64,000 nt of DNA, taken from positions 2,604,001 to 2,668,000 of the forward strand of contig NZ_FNKP01000001.1 of NCBI RefSeq assembly GCF_900099835.1, in the 5' to 3' direction. The notes under the pieces are model-generated. The model had not been told where the DNA came from, ran no database searches, and saw only the letters and a list, made by a program, of their open reading frames with translations. The stretch comes from Paraburkholderia fungorum (GTDB lineage: Bacteria; Pseudomonadota; Gammaproteobacteria; Burkholderiales; Burkholderiaceae). Below, piece by piece: positions 1 to 8,876 of this stretch (position 1 is its first letter; every line of letters starts with the position of its first letter). A program made the position numbers and the translations under genes.

Positions 1-648
1 CGGATCGAACCAGCTGTTGATCCACACCACCTTCACGCGCGCGTTCGGATTGACCGAGCGCGCGCCCATCGTGAATGCGTTGATGTTACGCACCACTTCC
101 GGCACCGGCACCGAGCCGACAAAGCCCAGCGTGTTCGACTTGGTCGTATAGCCCGCGACCAGTCCGGCCAGATAGGCGCTCTGATAAGTGCGCACGTCGT
201 AGGTGGCGAAGTTCGCGGCTTTCTTGTAGCCGGTCGCGTGTTCGAACACGGTGTCCGGGAAATCCTTCGCGACCTTCAGCTCGAAGTCCTGGAAGCCGAA
301 GCTGGAGCCCACCACGATCTTGTTGCCCTTGGCCGCGAGATCGCGGAACACGCGCTCCGAATCTGCCGATTCCGGCACGTTCTCGACGCGCGTCACCTTG
401 ATCTTGTCGCCGAACTTTGCCTCGACTTCCTTGACGCCCTGCTCGTGCGCATAGGTCCAGCCAGCGTCGCCCGGATTGCCGAGGTAGACGAACGCGATGC
501 CGACCGGTTGCGTGGCCGCTGCCGACGCCGTCGCGGCGCCGAACGCGAGAGACACGCCGACGCCCGCGCCGATGGCAGCAGCGAGCACGGTACGGACAGT
601 TTTGATGCGCAACGAACGATGCAGCGCACGCGCCAGCTTTGTTTTCAT
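1..648 (-). CDS. BMP-family ABC transporter substrate-binding protein (C-terminus cut by window edge)
   Basis: The first 216 residues are visible on the minus strand; the gene runs off base 1. The start (ATG at 648) follows a GGAGAG ribosome site. It opens with a long signal peptide ending near an ASAAAT cleavage region. The mature part reads PVGIAFVYLGNPGDAGWTYA, then GVKEVEAKFGD, ENVPE, GSSFGFQ and VAGYTTKSNTLGFVG, the usual course of basic membrane protein (BMP/PnrA) folds. These are periplasmic binding proteins that deliver purine nucleosides or related compounds to an ABC importer. The permease and ATPase genes, if linked, lie outside the window to the left. The family call is firm; the ligand is inferred from the family only. 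Confidence 0.88.
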   Translation of the reverse strand, partial: MKTKLARALHRSLRIKTVRTVLAAAIGAGVGVSLAFGAATASAAATQPVGIAFVYLGNPGDAGWTYAHEQGVKEVEAKFGDKIKVTRVENVPESADSERVFRDLAAKGNKIVVGSSFGFQDFELKVAKDFPDTVFEHATGYKKAANFATYDVRTYQSAYLAGLVAGYTTKSNTLGFVGSVPVPEVVRNINAFTMGARSVNPNARVKVVWINSWFDP

Positions 649-935
649 GGACTCTCCGAAGTGATTTGAAGGCGCCCGCCACGGTATTCGAGGTTCCGTG
701 GATCAGGCTCCGGCATAGGGGTCATATTCGAAGGCCAAATTCATAGGAAAAAATAGTATTCGTTATCCCCTTCATAACGGATCGCGTATTCTGGTCGCGC
801 CCTGATGACTCGAGCGGTCGCCAGAAACATGTTCGATATCTTCGAACGAGTACATCGGCAAAGTGGTACGGCAAGCGTCCCTGAGAAGCGCACTATCCCA
901 ATCACCAACCCGCAACACTCTTTCGGAGAAACAAC
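649..935. other. Divergent intergenic region with two inverted repeats
   Basis: The region separates the BMP gene (minus) from the SDR gene (plus), so it must hold both promoters. Two inverted repeats are visible: CGTTAT-N7-ATAACG at 761-779 and GTTCGA-N5-TCGAAC at 831-847. Either could be an operator, but no regulator gene adjoins them. No convincing ORF was seen here. Confidence 0.4.
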
Positions 936-1685
936 ATGACTCGCTTTCAAGGTAAATCGGTTCTCGTCACCGGCGGCAGCAGCGGCATCGGTTTTGCAGC
1001 GGCAAAGGCATTCGCCAGTGAAGGCGCACGCGTCGTCATCACCGGACGCGATGCGGATGCGCTCGAAACCGCGCGGGCCGCTCTGGGCGCGAATGCCGTA
1101 GCGGTGCGCAACGACGCGGGCTCGGTCGCGGCAGCTCGCGAACTGGCCTCGGCCATCGATGCCGCAGGCATCCGGCTCGATGCGTTGTTCGTCAACGCGG
1201 GCACGGCGAAATTCGCATCGTTCGCGGACGTGGACGAAGCCTTCTGGGACGCCACCTTTAACACTAACGTCAAGGGCGCGTACTTCCAGATTCAGGCACT
1301 GCTGCCGCTGTTCAACAAGGGCGCGTCGATCGTGATCAACGGATCGATCAATGCGCATATCGGCATGCCGTCGTCGTCGGTGTATGCGGCGAGCAAGGCC
1401 GCGGTGATCTCGCTGGCGAAGACGTTGTCGGCGGAATTGCTGCCGCAGGGGGTGCGTGTGAACGTGGTCAGCCCCGGTCCGGTTCAAACGCCGCTGTACG
1501 GCAAGCTCGGACTCGACGCCGCCCAACTCGAAGCCACCGCCGCGCAGATTCTCACGCAGGTGCCAGTGGGCCGCTTCGGCACGCCGGATGAAATCGCGTC
1601 GACCGTGCTGCATCTGTCGGCGCCGGAATCGGCGTTTATCGTCGGCACCGAAATCATCGCGGATGGCGGGATGAGCCAGCTTTAA
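936..1685 (+). CDS. SDR-family oxidoreductase
   Basis: A 249-residue classical short-chain dehydrogenase, NAD(P)-dependent and cytoplasmic. The TGGSSGIG cofactor motif is at residues 12-19, NAG at 87-89, the helix-4 Asn at 111, and the catalytic Ser137, Tyr150 and Lys154 (YAASK). The C-terminal DGG motif before the end is also typical. The length is normal for the family. The start is ATG with GGAGAA eight bases upstream. No neighbour points to a substrate, so only the class (alcohol/ketone oxidoreduction) can be stated. R36 to R38 after strand 2 would favour NADP(H) over NAD(H); this is inference. Confidence 0.92.
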   Translation: MTRFQGKSVLVTGGSSGIGFAAAKAFASEGARVVITGRDADALETARAALGANAVAVRNDAGSVAAARELASAIDAAGIRLDALFVNAGTAKFASFADVDEAFWDATFNTNVKGAYFQIQALLPLFNKGASIVINGSINAHIGMPSSSVYAASKAAVISLAKTLSAELLPQGVRVNVVSPGPVQTPLYGKLGLDAAQLEATAAQILTQVPVGRFGTPDEIASTVLHLSAPESAFIVGTEIIADGGMSQL

Positions 1686-1757
1686 CGTGTGAGGCGAAGG
1701 GCGTGGTTCTCATGTCGCCGCGCATCGGCAGCGACGCGAGAACGGCCCGCGTCGATC

Positions 1758-2066
1758 TCAATGAATGCTTGGCGGCGGCTCGACGCCGCCGTCTTCGTCC
1801 GGTTCGTCTTCGGCGAACAACTCCGCGCACAGCCCCTGGCCGATCTCGCTCAGGCGCGCCGACCCGGCGCCCTCCTCGTTGAACGAGGTTTCCACGAAAC
1901 CGTTATCGACCAGCGCCGTCAACTGCCGCCGCAACCCGCTCATCGGCACGCCCGCCTGCTTCGACAGCTTGGCGAGCGACCACGTGCCGCCCGGCTTCTC
2001 CTGATGCGCGCGCCAGAGTTGCGCGAGCACGGCGACCAGAACCGGGTCGATGTCATCGTCATCCAT
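1758..2066 (-). CDS. Small winged-helix DNA-binding-like protein
   Basis: A 102-residue protein with a helix-turn-helix-like stretch ([17 protein letters not shown], then [15 protein letters not shown]) followed by a short wing and an acidic tail rich in Asp and Glu. It lies 46 bases after the MocR-type gene on the same strand, so the two are probably co-transcribed. The helix pattern resembles MarR, ArsR or IclR N-terminal domains, but there is no effector domain. It may be a small regulator or accessory protein for the neighbouring FdhF/YdeP-like oxidoreductase; that link rests on position only. Confidence 0.7.
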   Translation of the reverse strand: MDDDDIDPVLVAVLAQLWRAHQEKPGGTWSLAKLSKQAGVPMSGLRRQLTALVDNGFVETSFNEEGAGSARLSEIGQGLCAELFAEDEPDEDGGVEPPPSIH

Positions 2067-2112
2067 GGGTCTCTCCCTTGTATCGTGTTGCGTCGTCGTG
2101 TTGCGTCCTGCG

Positions 2113-3549
2113 TCACGCCATCTGCGTGACCAGCTCGCCCAGGGTCCTCAGCGCCGCCTCACTTTGCGCGGTCCACGGGTAGCTGTAGTTAAGCCGAATA
2201 AAATGACGGAAATCGTTTCGAGTAGAAAACATCATGCCCGGCCCCACGGTAATGCTGCGTGCAAGCGCCGCCTGATAAAGCCGCATCGAATCGACACTCG
2301 CGGGCAACTCGACCCATAAGACATAGCCGCCCTGCGGCGTCGACATCCGCGTGCCGACCGGGAAAAACCGCTGCACCAGCGCCATCATGATGTTCGCCTG
2401 CTGCCGGTACACCTTGCGCACGTGCCGCAAGTGGCGATCGTAGCCATCCTGCCGCAAATAATCGGCGACGGCGACCTGCGGCACCGACGGCGTAGTCAGC
2501 GTATTCAGGAACTTCAGTTTCTCGACCTGCGCCCGGTAACGGCCGGGCATCGCCCAGCCGATCCGATACGACGCGGTCAGGCTCTTCGAAAACGACGCGC
2601 AGTGGAGCACCAGGCCTTTGCTATCGAAGTTCTTCAGCGTCGACGGCCGCGTGTCGCCGTAATACAACTCCTGGTACACATCGTTTTCGATCGCCGGGAT
2701 CTCGTGCGCAGCGAGCAGTTCGACCAGTTGCCGCTTGCGTTCGTCAGGCATCTGAAAACCGAGCGGATTCTGGAAGTTCGGCATCACCATGCACGCGGCG
2801 ATTTTCTGCTTGGCGATGACCTGCGCAAGCGCATCGATATCGATGCCGTGGACCGGATGCGTCGCCACTTCGATCGCGCGCATGCCGAGCCGCTCGATCG
2901 CGTGCAGCATCGCGTAATACGTCGGCGATTCGACCGCGACCGTATCGCCCGGTTTGGCGACCGCCTGCAAGCTGAGGTTGATGGCCTCGGTCGCGCCGAG
3001 CGTGATAACGATTTCATCGGGATCGACCGGCACGCCGTTCTCGGCATAACGGCGCGCGATCTGCCGGATCAACTCCGGGTTGCCCGGCGGCAGATCGTCG
3101 ATCAGATTCCAGCTTGCATGGCGTCGCGCAATCGCGTTTGCATACTGGTTGATGCGCCGCCACGGAAACAGCGAGGGATCGGGATACGGCGAGCCGAACG
3201 GCACAGCGTCGTGCGCGCGGATGCTGCGCAGCGTGGACAGCACCAGCCGGCTCACGTCCACCTCGGCGGCGACCGGCGGCGTTTCGCGCGCGGCTTTGCG
3301 GCCGGCGGATGGAATCGCATCCGCCGCGAGCGCCTTCGCCGCCGCCTCGCGCACGAAATAGCCGGACTGCGGACGGCTTTCGACGATCCCCCGGCTCTCC
3401 AGCAACGCATACGCGTGCAGCACCGTCTTGATGCTGACGCCGTGCTGCTGGCTCGCCTGCCGCACAGACGGAATCCGCTCGCCCGACGCGAACACGCCGC
3501 GGCGTACGGCTTCGGTCATCTCATCGGCGAGTTTTTCGTACAGTTTCAA
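2113..3549 (-). CDS. MocR/GntR-family regulator with aminotransferase domain
   Basis: A 478-residue protein that joins an N-terminal GntR winged helix (about residues 1-70, with [18 protein letters not shown] and [16 protein letters not shown]) to a fold-type I aminotransferase domain. The PLP lysine is Lys322 in [22 protein letters not shown] near 258-265 and [10 protein letters not shown] near 288-297 are the other cofactor motifs. MocR proteins normally bind PLP and regulate a nearby, often divergent, gene. Here the divergent gene is the FdhF/YdeP oxidoreductase. A long inverted repeat lies in the space between them (see 3622-3655). Confidence 0.93.
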   Translation of the reverse strand: MKLYEKLADEMTEAVRRGVFASGERIPSVRQASQQHGVSIKTVLHAYALLESRGIVESRPQSGYFVREAAAKALAADAIPSAGRKAARETPPVAAEVDVSRLVLSTLRSIRAHDAVPFGSPYPDPSLFPWRRINQYANAIARRHASWNLIDDLPPGNPELIRQIARRYAENGVPVDPDEIVITLGATEAINLSLQAVAKPGDTVAVESPTYYAMLHAIERLGMRAIEVATHPVHGIDIDALAQVIAKQKIAACMVMPNFQNPLGFQMPDERKRQLVELLAAHEIPAIENDVYQELYYGDTRPSTLKNFDSKGLVLHCASFSKSLTASYRIGWAMPGRYRAQVEKLKFLNTLTTPSVPQVAVADYLRQDGYDRHLRHVRKVYRQQANIMMALVQRFFPVGTRMSTPQGGYVLWVELPASVDSMRLYQAALARSITVGPGMMFSTRNDFRHFIRLNYSYPWTAQSEAALRTLGELVTQMA

Positions 3550-3621
3550 GGACTTGGCTCAGGCAAATCGCGGCTTGGAGCGCCAGTGTATGCCGAAATC
3601 CGCCAACTGTATCCCTCCCTT

Positions 3622-3655
3622 TTCCAAATTTCTGTATGCAGCGCACCATTTGGAA
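3622..3655. promoter_or_regulatory. Inverted repeat, candidate MocR operator
   Basis: TTCCAAAT at 3622-3629 and its exact complement ATTTGGAA at 3648-3655 are separated by 18 bases. The pair sits in the 168-base gap between the MocR gene and the divergent FdhF/YdeP gene, where a shared operator is expected. The two half-sites are 26 bases apart start to start, which would place them near the same DNA face after 2.5 turns; I cannot tell whether they form one site or two. Confidence 0.5.
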
Positions 3656-3717
3656 CACAGTAGGCTGGCACTTATTGGCATAAAAGCCTCGTCCAGACCG
3701 TCTCCAGCGGCATCGTC

Positions 3718-6039
3718 ATGAAGAAACCTGAAGCTCGCATCGAACCGTACACGCACCCGGCCGCGGGCTGGGGCGCCCTGAAGTACGTCGCCATCAACCT
3801 GATCAAGGAGAAGGTGACGGGCGGCAACTACCGCACGCTGCTCAAGCAGAACCAGCCGGACGGCTTCGACTGCCCCGGCTGCGCATGGCCGGATCGCGAA
3901 CACGCGTCGACCTTCGAATTCTGCGAGAACGGCGTCAAGGCCGTGGCTGCCGAAGCGACCAGCAAGCGCGTCACGCCCGCGTTCTTCGAACAGCACACGG
4001 TCGAAGAACTGATGGCGCAGTCCGACTTCGAACTGGAACAGCACGGCCGCCTGACCGACCCGCTCGTCTACGACGCGCTGCGCGACCGTTACGTGCCGAT
4101 CGGCTGGGACGAAGCGTTCGATCTGATCGCGCGTCACCTGAAGCAACTCGACGACCCCGACCGCGCCGCGTTCTATACGTCGGGCCGCGCGAGCAACGAA
4201 GCCGCCTTCCTGTACCAGCTGTTCGTGCGCATGTACGGCACCAACAACTTCCCCGACTGCTCGAACATGTGCCACGAAGCGACCAGCCGCGGCTTGCCGG
4301 GCACGGTCGGCATCGGCAAGGGCACGGTTACGCTCGACGACTTCGAACACGCGGACACGCTGCTGATCTTCGGCCAGAATCCGGCCACCAACCATCCGCG
4401 CATGCTCGGCGAATTGCGCGAGTGCGCGAAGCGCGGCGCGACCATCGTGTCGATCAATCCGCTGAAGGAGCGCGGGCTCGAACGCTTTGCGAGCCCGCAG
4501 CACGCGCTCGACATGCTGTCGCCGAAGGGCACGAAGATCAGCTCCGTGTTCATCCGTCCGAAGATCGGCGGCGATTTCGCGTTGATCAAGGGCGTCGCCA
4601 AGCGCGTGATCGAACTCGACGACGAAGCGCTCGCGTCCGGCCTCGAACGCGTGCTCGACCTCGGCTTCATCGCCGAACACACGGTCGGCTTCGATGCGTT
4701 CGCCGACGACCTGCGCGCCGAGAACTGGGACACCATCGTCGCCGAAGCGGGCGTGCCGTTCGACGACGTGCTGAAGCTCGCCGACATCTACGTGAAAGGC
4801 CGCGCCGTCATTTCGACGTGGGGCATGGGCATCACGCAGCACAAGAACTCGGTGGCGACCGTGCAGCTGCTGTCGAACCTGATGATGATGCGCGGCAATA
4901 TCGGCCGCCGTGGCGCGGGGCTGTGCCCGGTGCGCGGACATTCGAACGTGCAGGGCGACCGCACGGTCGGCATCGAGGAAAAGCCGACTCAGGCGTTTCT
5001 CGACCGCCTCGGCAAGGCCTACGATTTCGAGCCGCCGCGTGAACACGGCTACGACGTGGTCGAAACGATTCACGCGATGCTCGAAGGCAAGGTGAAGGTG
5101 TTCATCGGCCTGGGCGGCAATTTTTCGATTGCGACGCCGGATACGCCGCGTACGTGGGAAGCCATGCGTTCGTGCGATCTGACCGTGCACATCACGACCA
5201 AGCTGAACCGCAGCCACCTGATTCACGGCCGCGACGCGCTGATTCTGCCGACGCTCGGCCGCACCGAAATCGATCTGCAGAACGGCGTCGCGCAAGGCGT
5301 GACCGTCGAAGACTCGATGAGCATGGTGCACATTTCGTACGGCATGAACAAACCGGCGTCGGAGAATCTGCTGTCGGAAATCGCGATCGTCGCGCGGATG
5401 GCGCACGCGACGCTAGGCAGCGACAAAGTGGACTGGCTCGGGCAGGCGGCCGATTACTCGCTGATTCGCGACGGCATCGAGAAAGTATTCGACGGGTTTC
5501 AGAACTACAACGAGCGGTTGAAGAACCCGGGTGGTTTCCACCTGGGTGTCGCGTCGCGCGATCGCGTGTGGAAAACGCCGACCGGCAAAGCGCAATTCAT
5601 GGTCCACGCCATTGCTCTCGATACGCCGATTCACCAGGCGCGCAACGAACATGGCGAACGCCTGCTGACGTTGATGACCACGCGCTCGCACGATCAGTAC
5701 AACACGACGATTTACGGCCTCGACGATCGCTATCGCGGCGTCTACGGTCAGCGCCGCGTGCTGTTCGCGAACCGGGACGATCTGGCGATGCTGGGTTTCG
5801 CCAACGGACAGTGGGTCGATATCACCAGCGTGTGGGCGGATGGCATTGAGCGTCACGCCGACGGCTTTCTGCTGGTGGAATACGACATTCCGCGTGGCTG
5901 CCTCGGCGCTTACTATCCGGAGACGAATCCGCTGGTGCCGCTCTCGTCCATTGCGGACGGCGCGGGTACGCCGACTTCGAAGTCGATTCCGGTGTTGCTG
6001 AAGGCGTCGGCGGTTCCGCTTCAGGCAATCGCGGCCTGA
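3718..6039 (+). CDS. FdhF/YdeP-family molybdopterin oxidoreductase
   Basis: A 773-residue molybdopterin-dependent oxidoreductase. Near the start is DCPGCAWPD (about residues 46-54), the motif typical of the YdeP subgroup. The body has the expected molybdopterin-binding blocks: FYTSGRASNEAAFLYQLF, NNFPDCSNMCHEATS, LLIFGQNPATNHPRM, STWGMGITQHKNSV and, near the C-terminus, the MTTRSHDQYNTTIYG dinucleotide-binding segment. There is no twin-arginine signal, so it is likely cytoplasmic. The physiological substrate of this subgroup is unknown; formate dehydrogenase activity should not be assumed. It is divergent from the MocR gene and probably under its control. Confidence 0.93.
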   Translation: MKKPEARIEPYTHPAAGWGALKYVAINLIKEKVTGGNYRTLLKQNQPDGFDCPGCAWPDREHASTFEFCENGVKAVAAEATSKRVTPAFFEQHTVEELMAQSDFELEQHGRLTDPLVYDALRDRYVPIGWDEAFDLIARHLKQLDDPDRAAFYTSGRASNEAAFLYQLFVRMYGTNNFPDCSNMCHEATSRGLPGTVGIGKGTVTLDDFEHADTLLIFGQNPATNHPRMLGELRECAKRGATIVSINPLKERGLERFASPQHALDMLSPKGTKISSVFIRPKIGGDFALIKGVAKRVIELDDEALASGLERVLDLGFIAEHTVGFDAFADDLRAENWDTIVAEAGVPFDDVLKLADIYVKGRAVISTWGMGITQHKNSVATVQLLSNLMMMRGNIGRRGAGLCPVRGHSNVQGDRTVGIEEKPTQAFLDRLGKAYDFEPPREHGYDVVETIHAMLEGKVKVFIGLGGNFSIATPDTPRTWEAMRSCDLTVHITTKLNRSHLIHGRDALILPTLGRTEIDLQNGVAQGVTVEDSMSMVHISYGMNKPASENLLSEIAIVARMAHATLGSDKVDWLGQAADYSLIRDGIEKVFDGFQNYNERLKNPGGFHLGVASRDRVWKTPTGKAQFMVHAIALDTPIHQARNEHGERLLTLMTTRSHDQYNTTIYGLDDRYRGVYGQRRVLFANRDDLAMLGFANGQWVDITSVWADGIERHADGFLLVEYDIPRGCLGAYYPETNPLVPLSSIADGAGTPTSKSIPVLLKASAVPLQAIAA

Positions 6040-6053
6040 TTACAGGAGGACGT

Positions 6054-6089
6054 CGAGCGCCTCACGTCACCCGTGAAGCGCTCGATTTT
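6054..6089 (+). terminator. Hairpin terminator after the FdhF/YdeP gene
   Basis: A 13-base-pair stem with one mismatch (6054-6066 with 6072-6084), loop of five, followed by ATTTT. It lies 15 bases after the stop at 6039 and abuts the end of the convergent peptidase gene. Confidence 0.65.
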
Positions 6090-6592
6090 CAACTCTGGTT
6101 CTTCGTCAAATCGCGATGCGTCAGATAAAGACGCAGGTCGAATTCGATCTGATGGTAGCCCGGCTGCATGAACTCGCAGAGCCGGTAGAAAGCCTTGTTG
6201 TGATCGCTTTCCTTCAGATGCGCAAGTTCGTGAACGACGATCATTTTCAGAAACTCCGGTGCGGCCGCCTTGAATAGCGACGCAATGCGGATTTCCTTCT
6301 TCGCCTTCAGCTTGCCGCCCTGCACGCGGGAAATGCTCGTGTGCAGACCCAATGCGTGACGCACCACGTCGAGCTTGCTGTCGTAGGTGACCTTGTCGAT
6401 CTGCTCGGCGCTGCGAAGATGTTCGCGCTTCAACTCCGCGCAATACGCGTAGAGCGCGCGGTCCGTTTGCACGTCATGCGTGGCCGGATATTTCGACGAA
6501 AGATAGGAACCCAGTTGCTCGTCGGCGATGAGCTTCCTCACCTTCTCCTGCAAGGTCGGCGGATAACCGGTCAGGTATTTCAGTTGGGACAT
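6089..6592 (-). CDS. YgjP-like (M48-type) metallopeptidase domain protein
   Basis: A 167-residue protein of the YgjP/DUF45 group. The zinc-peptidase motif HELAH is at residues 121-125, followed by His131 in ESDHNKAFY. The preceding RVQGGKLKAKKEIRIASLFK region is typical of the group. I chose the ATG at 6592 because it directly follows the stop of the upstream gene; a longer upstream reading runs inside that gene. It is probably co-transcribed with, and translationally coupled to, the hypothetical gene before it. The substrate of the family is not established. Confidence 0.85.
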   Translation of the reverse strand: MSQLKYLTGYPPTLQEKVRKLIADEQLGSYLSSKYPATHDVQTDRALYAYCAELKREHLRSAEQIDKVTYDSKLDVVRHALGLHTSISRVQGGKLKAKKEIRIASLFKAAAPEFLKMIVVHELAHLKESDHNKAFYRLCEFMQPGYHQIEFDLRLYLTHRDLTKNQS

Positions 6593-6594
6593 GA

Positions 6595-7245
6595 TCAGGC
6601 GATGCAGTCTTCCCAATACCGCAGCGGATCGCGATGGTCGGGGAATTTCTTGTCGAGCCAGTCGGAAACGACTTTCCACTGCGGATGATTCGGGCCGCTG
6701 CGGGTATCCCAGAACGAATCCTTGAGCACCGCGTTTTTACTCGCGCGATCTCGCACGACGATCCGGCAGTGATCGTCGGAATCGTGGAACTCGGCTTTCA
6801 GGTAGTAGCGCGGCAGAATCTGCAACGCGGCGCCTTCGACCAGCCGCCCTTCGGCGCGCACCACGCCGCCGCGCTCGATCCGCAGCACACCGTCCACCGA
6901 TTTATCTGCGCGCCAGCCGACCGGCAGTCTCACCACGCATTCATCCTTGCCGATCTTGATCCAGTCCATCCGCCAGATGCGGGCCAACGCATCGCGCATC
7001 GCCGCGACATCTTCGTAGCCAGGCGGCAGTTCGATGTCGGGCGGCAGTTTCACCAGTTCGTCGTCGAACGGCGAATGGCTGGCCGACCCTTTGAACGGAT
7101 CGTCACCGAACGGATTCGCGGGACGGCTCGCCGATGTGCTGCTCCTGCTGCCCACATTGCCCTTGCTGCCCGTGGCCGCGCCGGGCGGGTCTCCGAACAG
7201 GCTTTCGGCCGCAAGACGTGCGCGCTTCGATTTTTCGGTGGCCAT
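6595..7245 (-). CDS. Conserved hypothetical protein
   Basis: A 216-residue soluble protein I cannot assign. The first 75 residues are low complexity (Ser, Gly, Asp rich, with SLFGDPP and NPFGDDPF repeats) and likely disordered. The rest looks folded, with VVRLPVGWRADK, GVLRIERGGVVRAEGRLVEGAAL and a Trp-rich C-terminus (WKVVSDWLDKKFPDHRDPLRYWEDC). The start at 7245 (MATEKSK) follows ACGGAGA; a longer upstream reading lacks a ribosome site. It ends a few bases before the YgjP-like gene, suggesting an operon. Confidence 0.75.
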   Translation of the reverse strand: MATEKSKRARLAAESLFGDPPGAATGSKGNVGSRSSTSASRPANPFGDDPFKGSASHSPFDDELVKLPPDIELPPGYEDVAAMRDALARIWRMDWIKIGKDECVVRLPVGWRADKSVDGVLRIERGGVVRAEGRLVEGAALQILPRYYLKAEFHDSDDHCRIVVRDRASKNAVLKDSFWDTRSGPNHPQWKVVSDWLDKKFPDHRDPLRYWEDCIA

Positions 7246-7366
7246 GAGTTCTCCGTGGGATGGGGTGTGCGGCAGGCAGATAAGAGATTTATACACTGAT
7301 CCGGCGGCAGCCCGACGCCGTCAGTTCGCAGCCCGGGATACCGATGGCCGCGAGGCGGTCCGCGAA

Positions 7367-7403
7367 TAAAAAAACCCGCACAGACGCATCTGATGCGGGT
7401 TTT
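7367..7403 (-). terminator. Rho-independent terminator after tRNA-Leu
   Basis: On the minus strand a 10-base-pair stem (AAAACCCGCA with TGCGGGTTTT, 7371-7403) is followed by a run of T interrupted once. It lies about 40 bases beyond the tRNA 3' end and would end its transcript. Confidence 0.85.
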
Positions 7404-7442
7404 CGCTGTGTTTCCAACGCCATGCAATATGCAACGGGAACC

Positions 7443-7527
7443 TGGTGCCGGGGACCGGACTTGAACCGGCAAGCCGTGAGGCGGCGGATTTTAAGTCCGC
7501 TATGTTTACCAATTTCATCACCCCGGC
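7443..7527 (-). tRNA. tRNA-Leu (anticodon TAA)
   Basis: An 85-base tRNA with acceptor stem GCCGGGG paired to CCCCGGC, and a CCA end encoded at 7445-7443. The anticodon stem-loop is GCGGA-CTTAAAA-TCCGC with anticodon TAA. A class II variable arm (GCCTCACGGCTTGC region) and the T loop GTTCAAGTC are present. No integrated element follows its 3' end. Confidence 0.96.
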
Positions 7528-7687
7528 AGGGGTCGCAATCGCGCGTGGTCGCGAATTCTACCACTGCCCGGCAGACGCACCAAACTGGTGTGAACGGCCA
7601 CCCTTTCCCACCCTCGCCTGCTCGTTGCGCCGATAAAAAAGGAGCTCGCCCGGAGTCATCTGGAAGTCACAGAGCTTCCCGATAATC

Positions 7688-7716
7688 CGCTCACGAAAAC
7701 GTTTACAGCAGAGCGG
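7688..7716. promoter_or_regulatory. Nested palindrome, candidate LacI-family autoregulatory operator
   Basis: A central palindrome AAACGTTT (7697-7704), with the CG centre usual for LacI-family operators, is flanked by CCGCTC (7688-7693) and GAGCGG (7711-7716), themselves complementary. It lies six bases before the LacI-type start codon, so a bound repressor would block its own expression. Confidence 0.5.
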
Positions 7717-7721
7717 AAACC

Positions 7722-8804
7722 ATGATCCCGACGATCAAAGATGTCGCCGCCCACGCGGGCTTTTCCATTGCCACGGTGTCGCGCGCGATCAATGCGCCGC
7801 ACACCGTGAACCCTGTCACGCTCGACAAGGTGCGCCAATCAATCGACGCGCTGAACTTCCGCCCGAGCCCGCTCGGCCGTCAATTGCGCGGCGAGCGCAC
7901 GCGTCTGATCGGCGTGGTGCTGCCCACGCTCGCCAATCCGGTATTCGCGGAATGTCTGCAAGGCATCGACGAACTCGCGTCGGCGCAAGGCTACCGGTTG
8001 ATGCTGATGACCACCCAGTACGACGCGGACCGCGAACGCCACGCCATCGAAACGCTGCGCGAGCAACGTGTGGAAGGGCTGATCCTGACCGTCGCCGATG
8101 CCGACACGCATCCGCTGCTCGACGATCTGGACCGCGCCGGCCTGCTCTACGTGCTGATGCACAACGACACGGTCCGTCGCCCATCGGTGTCGGTCGACAA
8201 CCGCCTCGCCGCGTACGACGGCGTGCGTCAACTGATCGCGCACGGGCATCGCCGTATTCTGATGCTGGCGGGCACGCTGGCCGCATCGGATCGCGCGCGT
8301 CAGCGGCATCTCGGCTACACGCAGGCGATGCAGCAAGCCGGCCTCACACCCGCGCCCGCGCTCGAAGTCGATTTCAACGCGGCCGAACTGTCGCCGTCGG
8401 TACTCGCGCATCTGACCAGCGGCCCGAACCGTCCCACCGCCCTTTTCTGCAGTAACGACCTGCTGGCGATGGTCGTGATGCGCGGCCTGCGTCGCGCGCG
8501 TTTGCAGATTCCGCACGACATGTCGATTCTCGGCTTCGACGGCCTCGCGATGGGCGAGCTTTTGTCGCCGCCGCTTGCAAGCATCTGCGCGCCGAATCGC
8601 GAGATTGGCTGCGCGGCGTGGCGGCGTCTGCTCGCACGCGTCACGGGGAATTACGAGGCGCTCGGGGAAACGTCGCTCGCGCTGACGTTGCCGCACAGCT
8701 TGCGCGAGGGCGCCACCATCGCGGCGATTTCGAATCGCGATGAAACCTCGACGCCGCCCAAGGAAGCCAATTCTGAAAATACCTACGCGCGCAATGTCGC
8801 GTGA
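7722..8804 (+). CDS. LacI-family transcriptional regulator
   Basis: A 360-residue LacI/GalR regulator. The N-terminal helix-turn-helix is TIKDVAAHAGFSIATVSRAIN (about residues 3-23) with the hinge NFRPSPLGRQLRGERTRLIG; the rest is the periplasmic-binding-like effector domain with IPHDMSILGFDG. It is the first gene of a run with the ABC importer and phosphodiesterase genes that start 72 bases downstream, and so is the likely regulator of that system. The C-terminal 25 residues are a polar extension beyond the usual domain. Confidence 0.92.
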   Translation: MIPTIKDVAAHAGFSIATVSRAINAPHTVNPVTLDKVRQSIDALNFRPSPLGRQLRGERTRLIGVVLPTLANPVFAECLQGIDELASAQGYRLMLMTTQYDADRERHAIETLREQRVEGLILTVADADTHPLLDDLDRAGLLYVLMHNDTVRRPSVSVDNRLAAYDGVRQLIAHGHRRILMLAGTLAASDRARQRHLGYTQAMQQAGLTPAPALEVDFNAAELSPSVLAHLTSGPNRPTALFCSNDLLAMVVMRGLRRARLQIPHDMSILGFDGLAMGELLSPPLASICAPNREIGCAAWRRLLARVTGNYEALGETSLALTLPHSLREGATIAAISNRDETSTPPKEANSENTYARNVA

Positions 8805-8876
8805 ATTTCAGCGCATCGAGCTTTTAACCAGACACACTTCGAACCACCCGCTCTCTTCTTCTCCAGGAGACCCGCA

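Noticed and set aside
2422..3663. 413-codon plus-strand open frame opposite the MocR gene
   Set aside because: It mirrors the MocR gene in another frame; His/Arg-rich composition with no domain.
3666..3682. TGGCACTTATTGGCA before the FdhF/YdeP gene as a sigma54 promoter
   Set aside because: The GG and GC doublets are one base too close (N9 instead of N10), which sigma54 does not tolerate.
3559..5406. 615-codon minus-strand open frame opposite the FdhF/YdeP gene
   Set aside because: It is a shadow of a well-supported gene; long antisense frames are common at this GC content.
7443..7680. tRNA-Leu as an attachment site for an integrated island
   Set aside because: No integrase gene, no repeated copy of the tRNA 3' end, and the flanking genes look like core genes.
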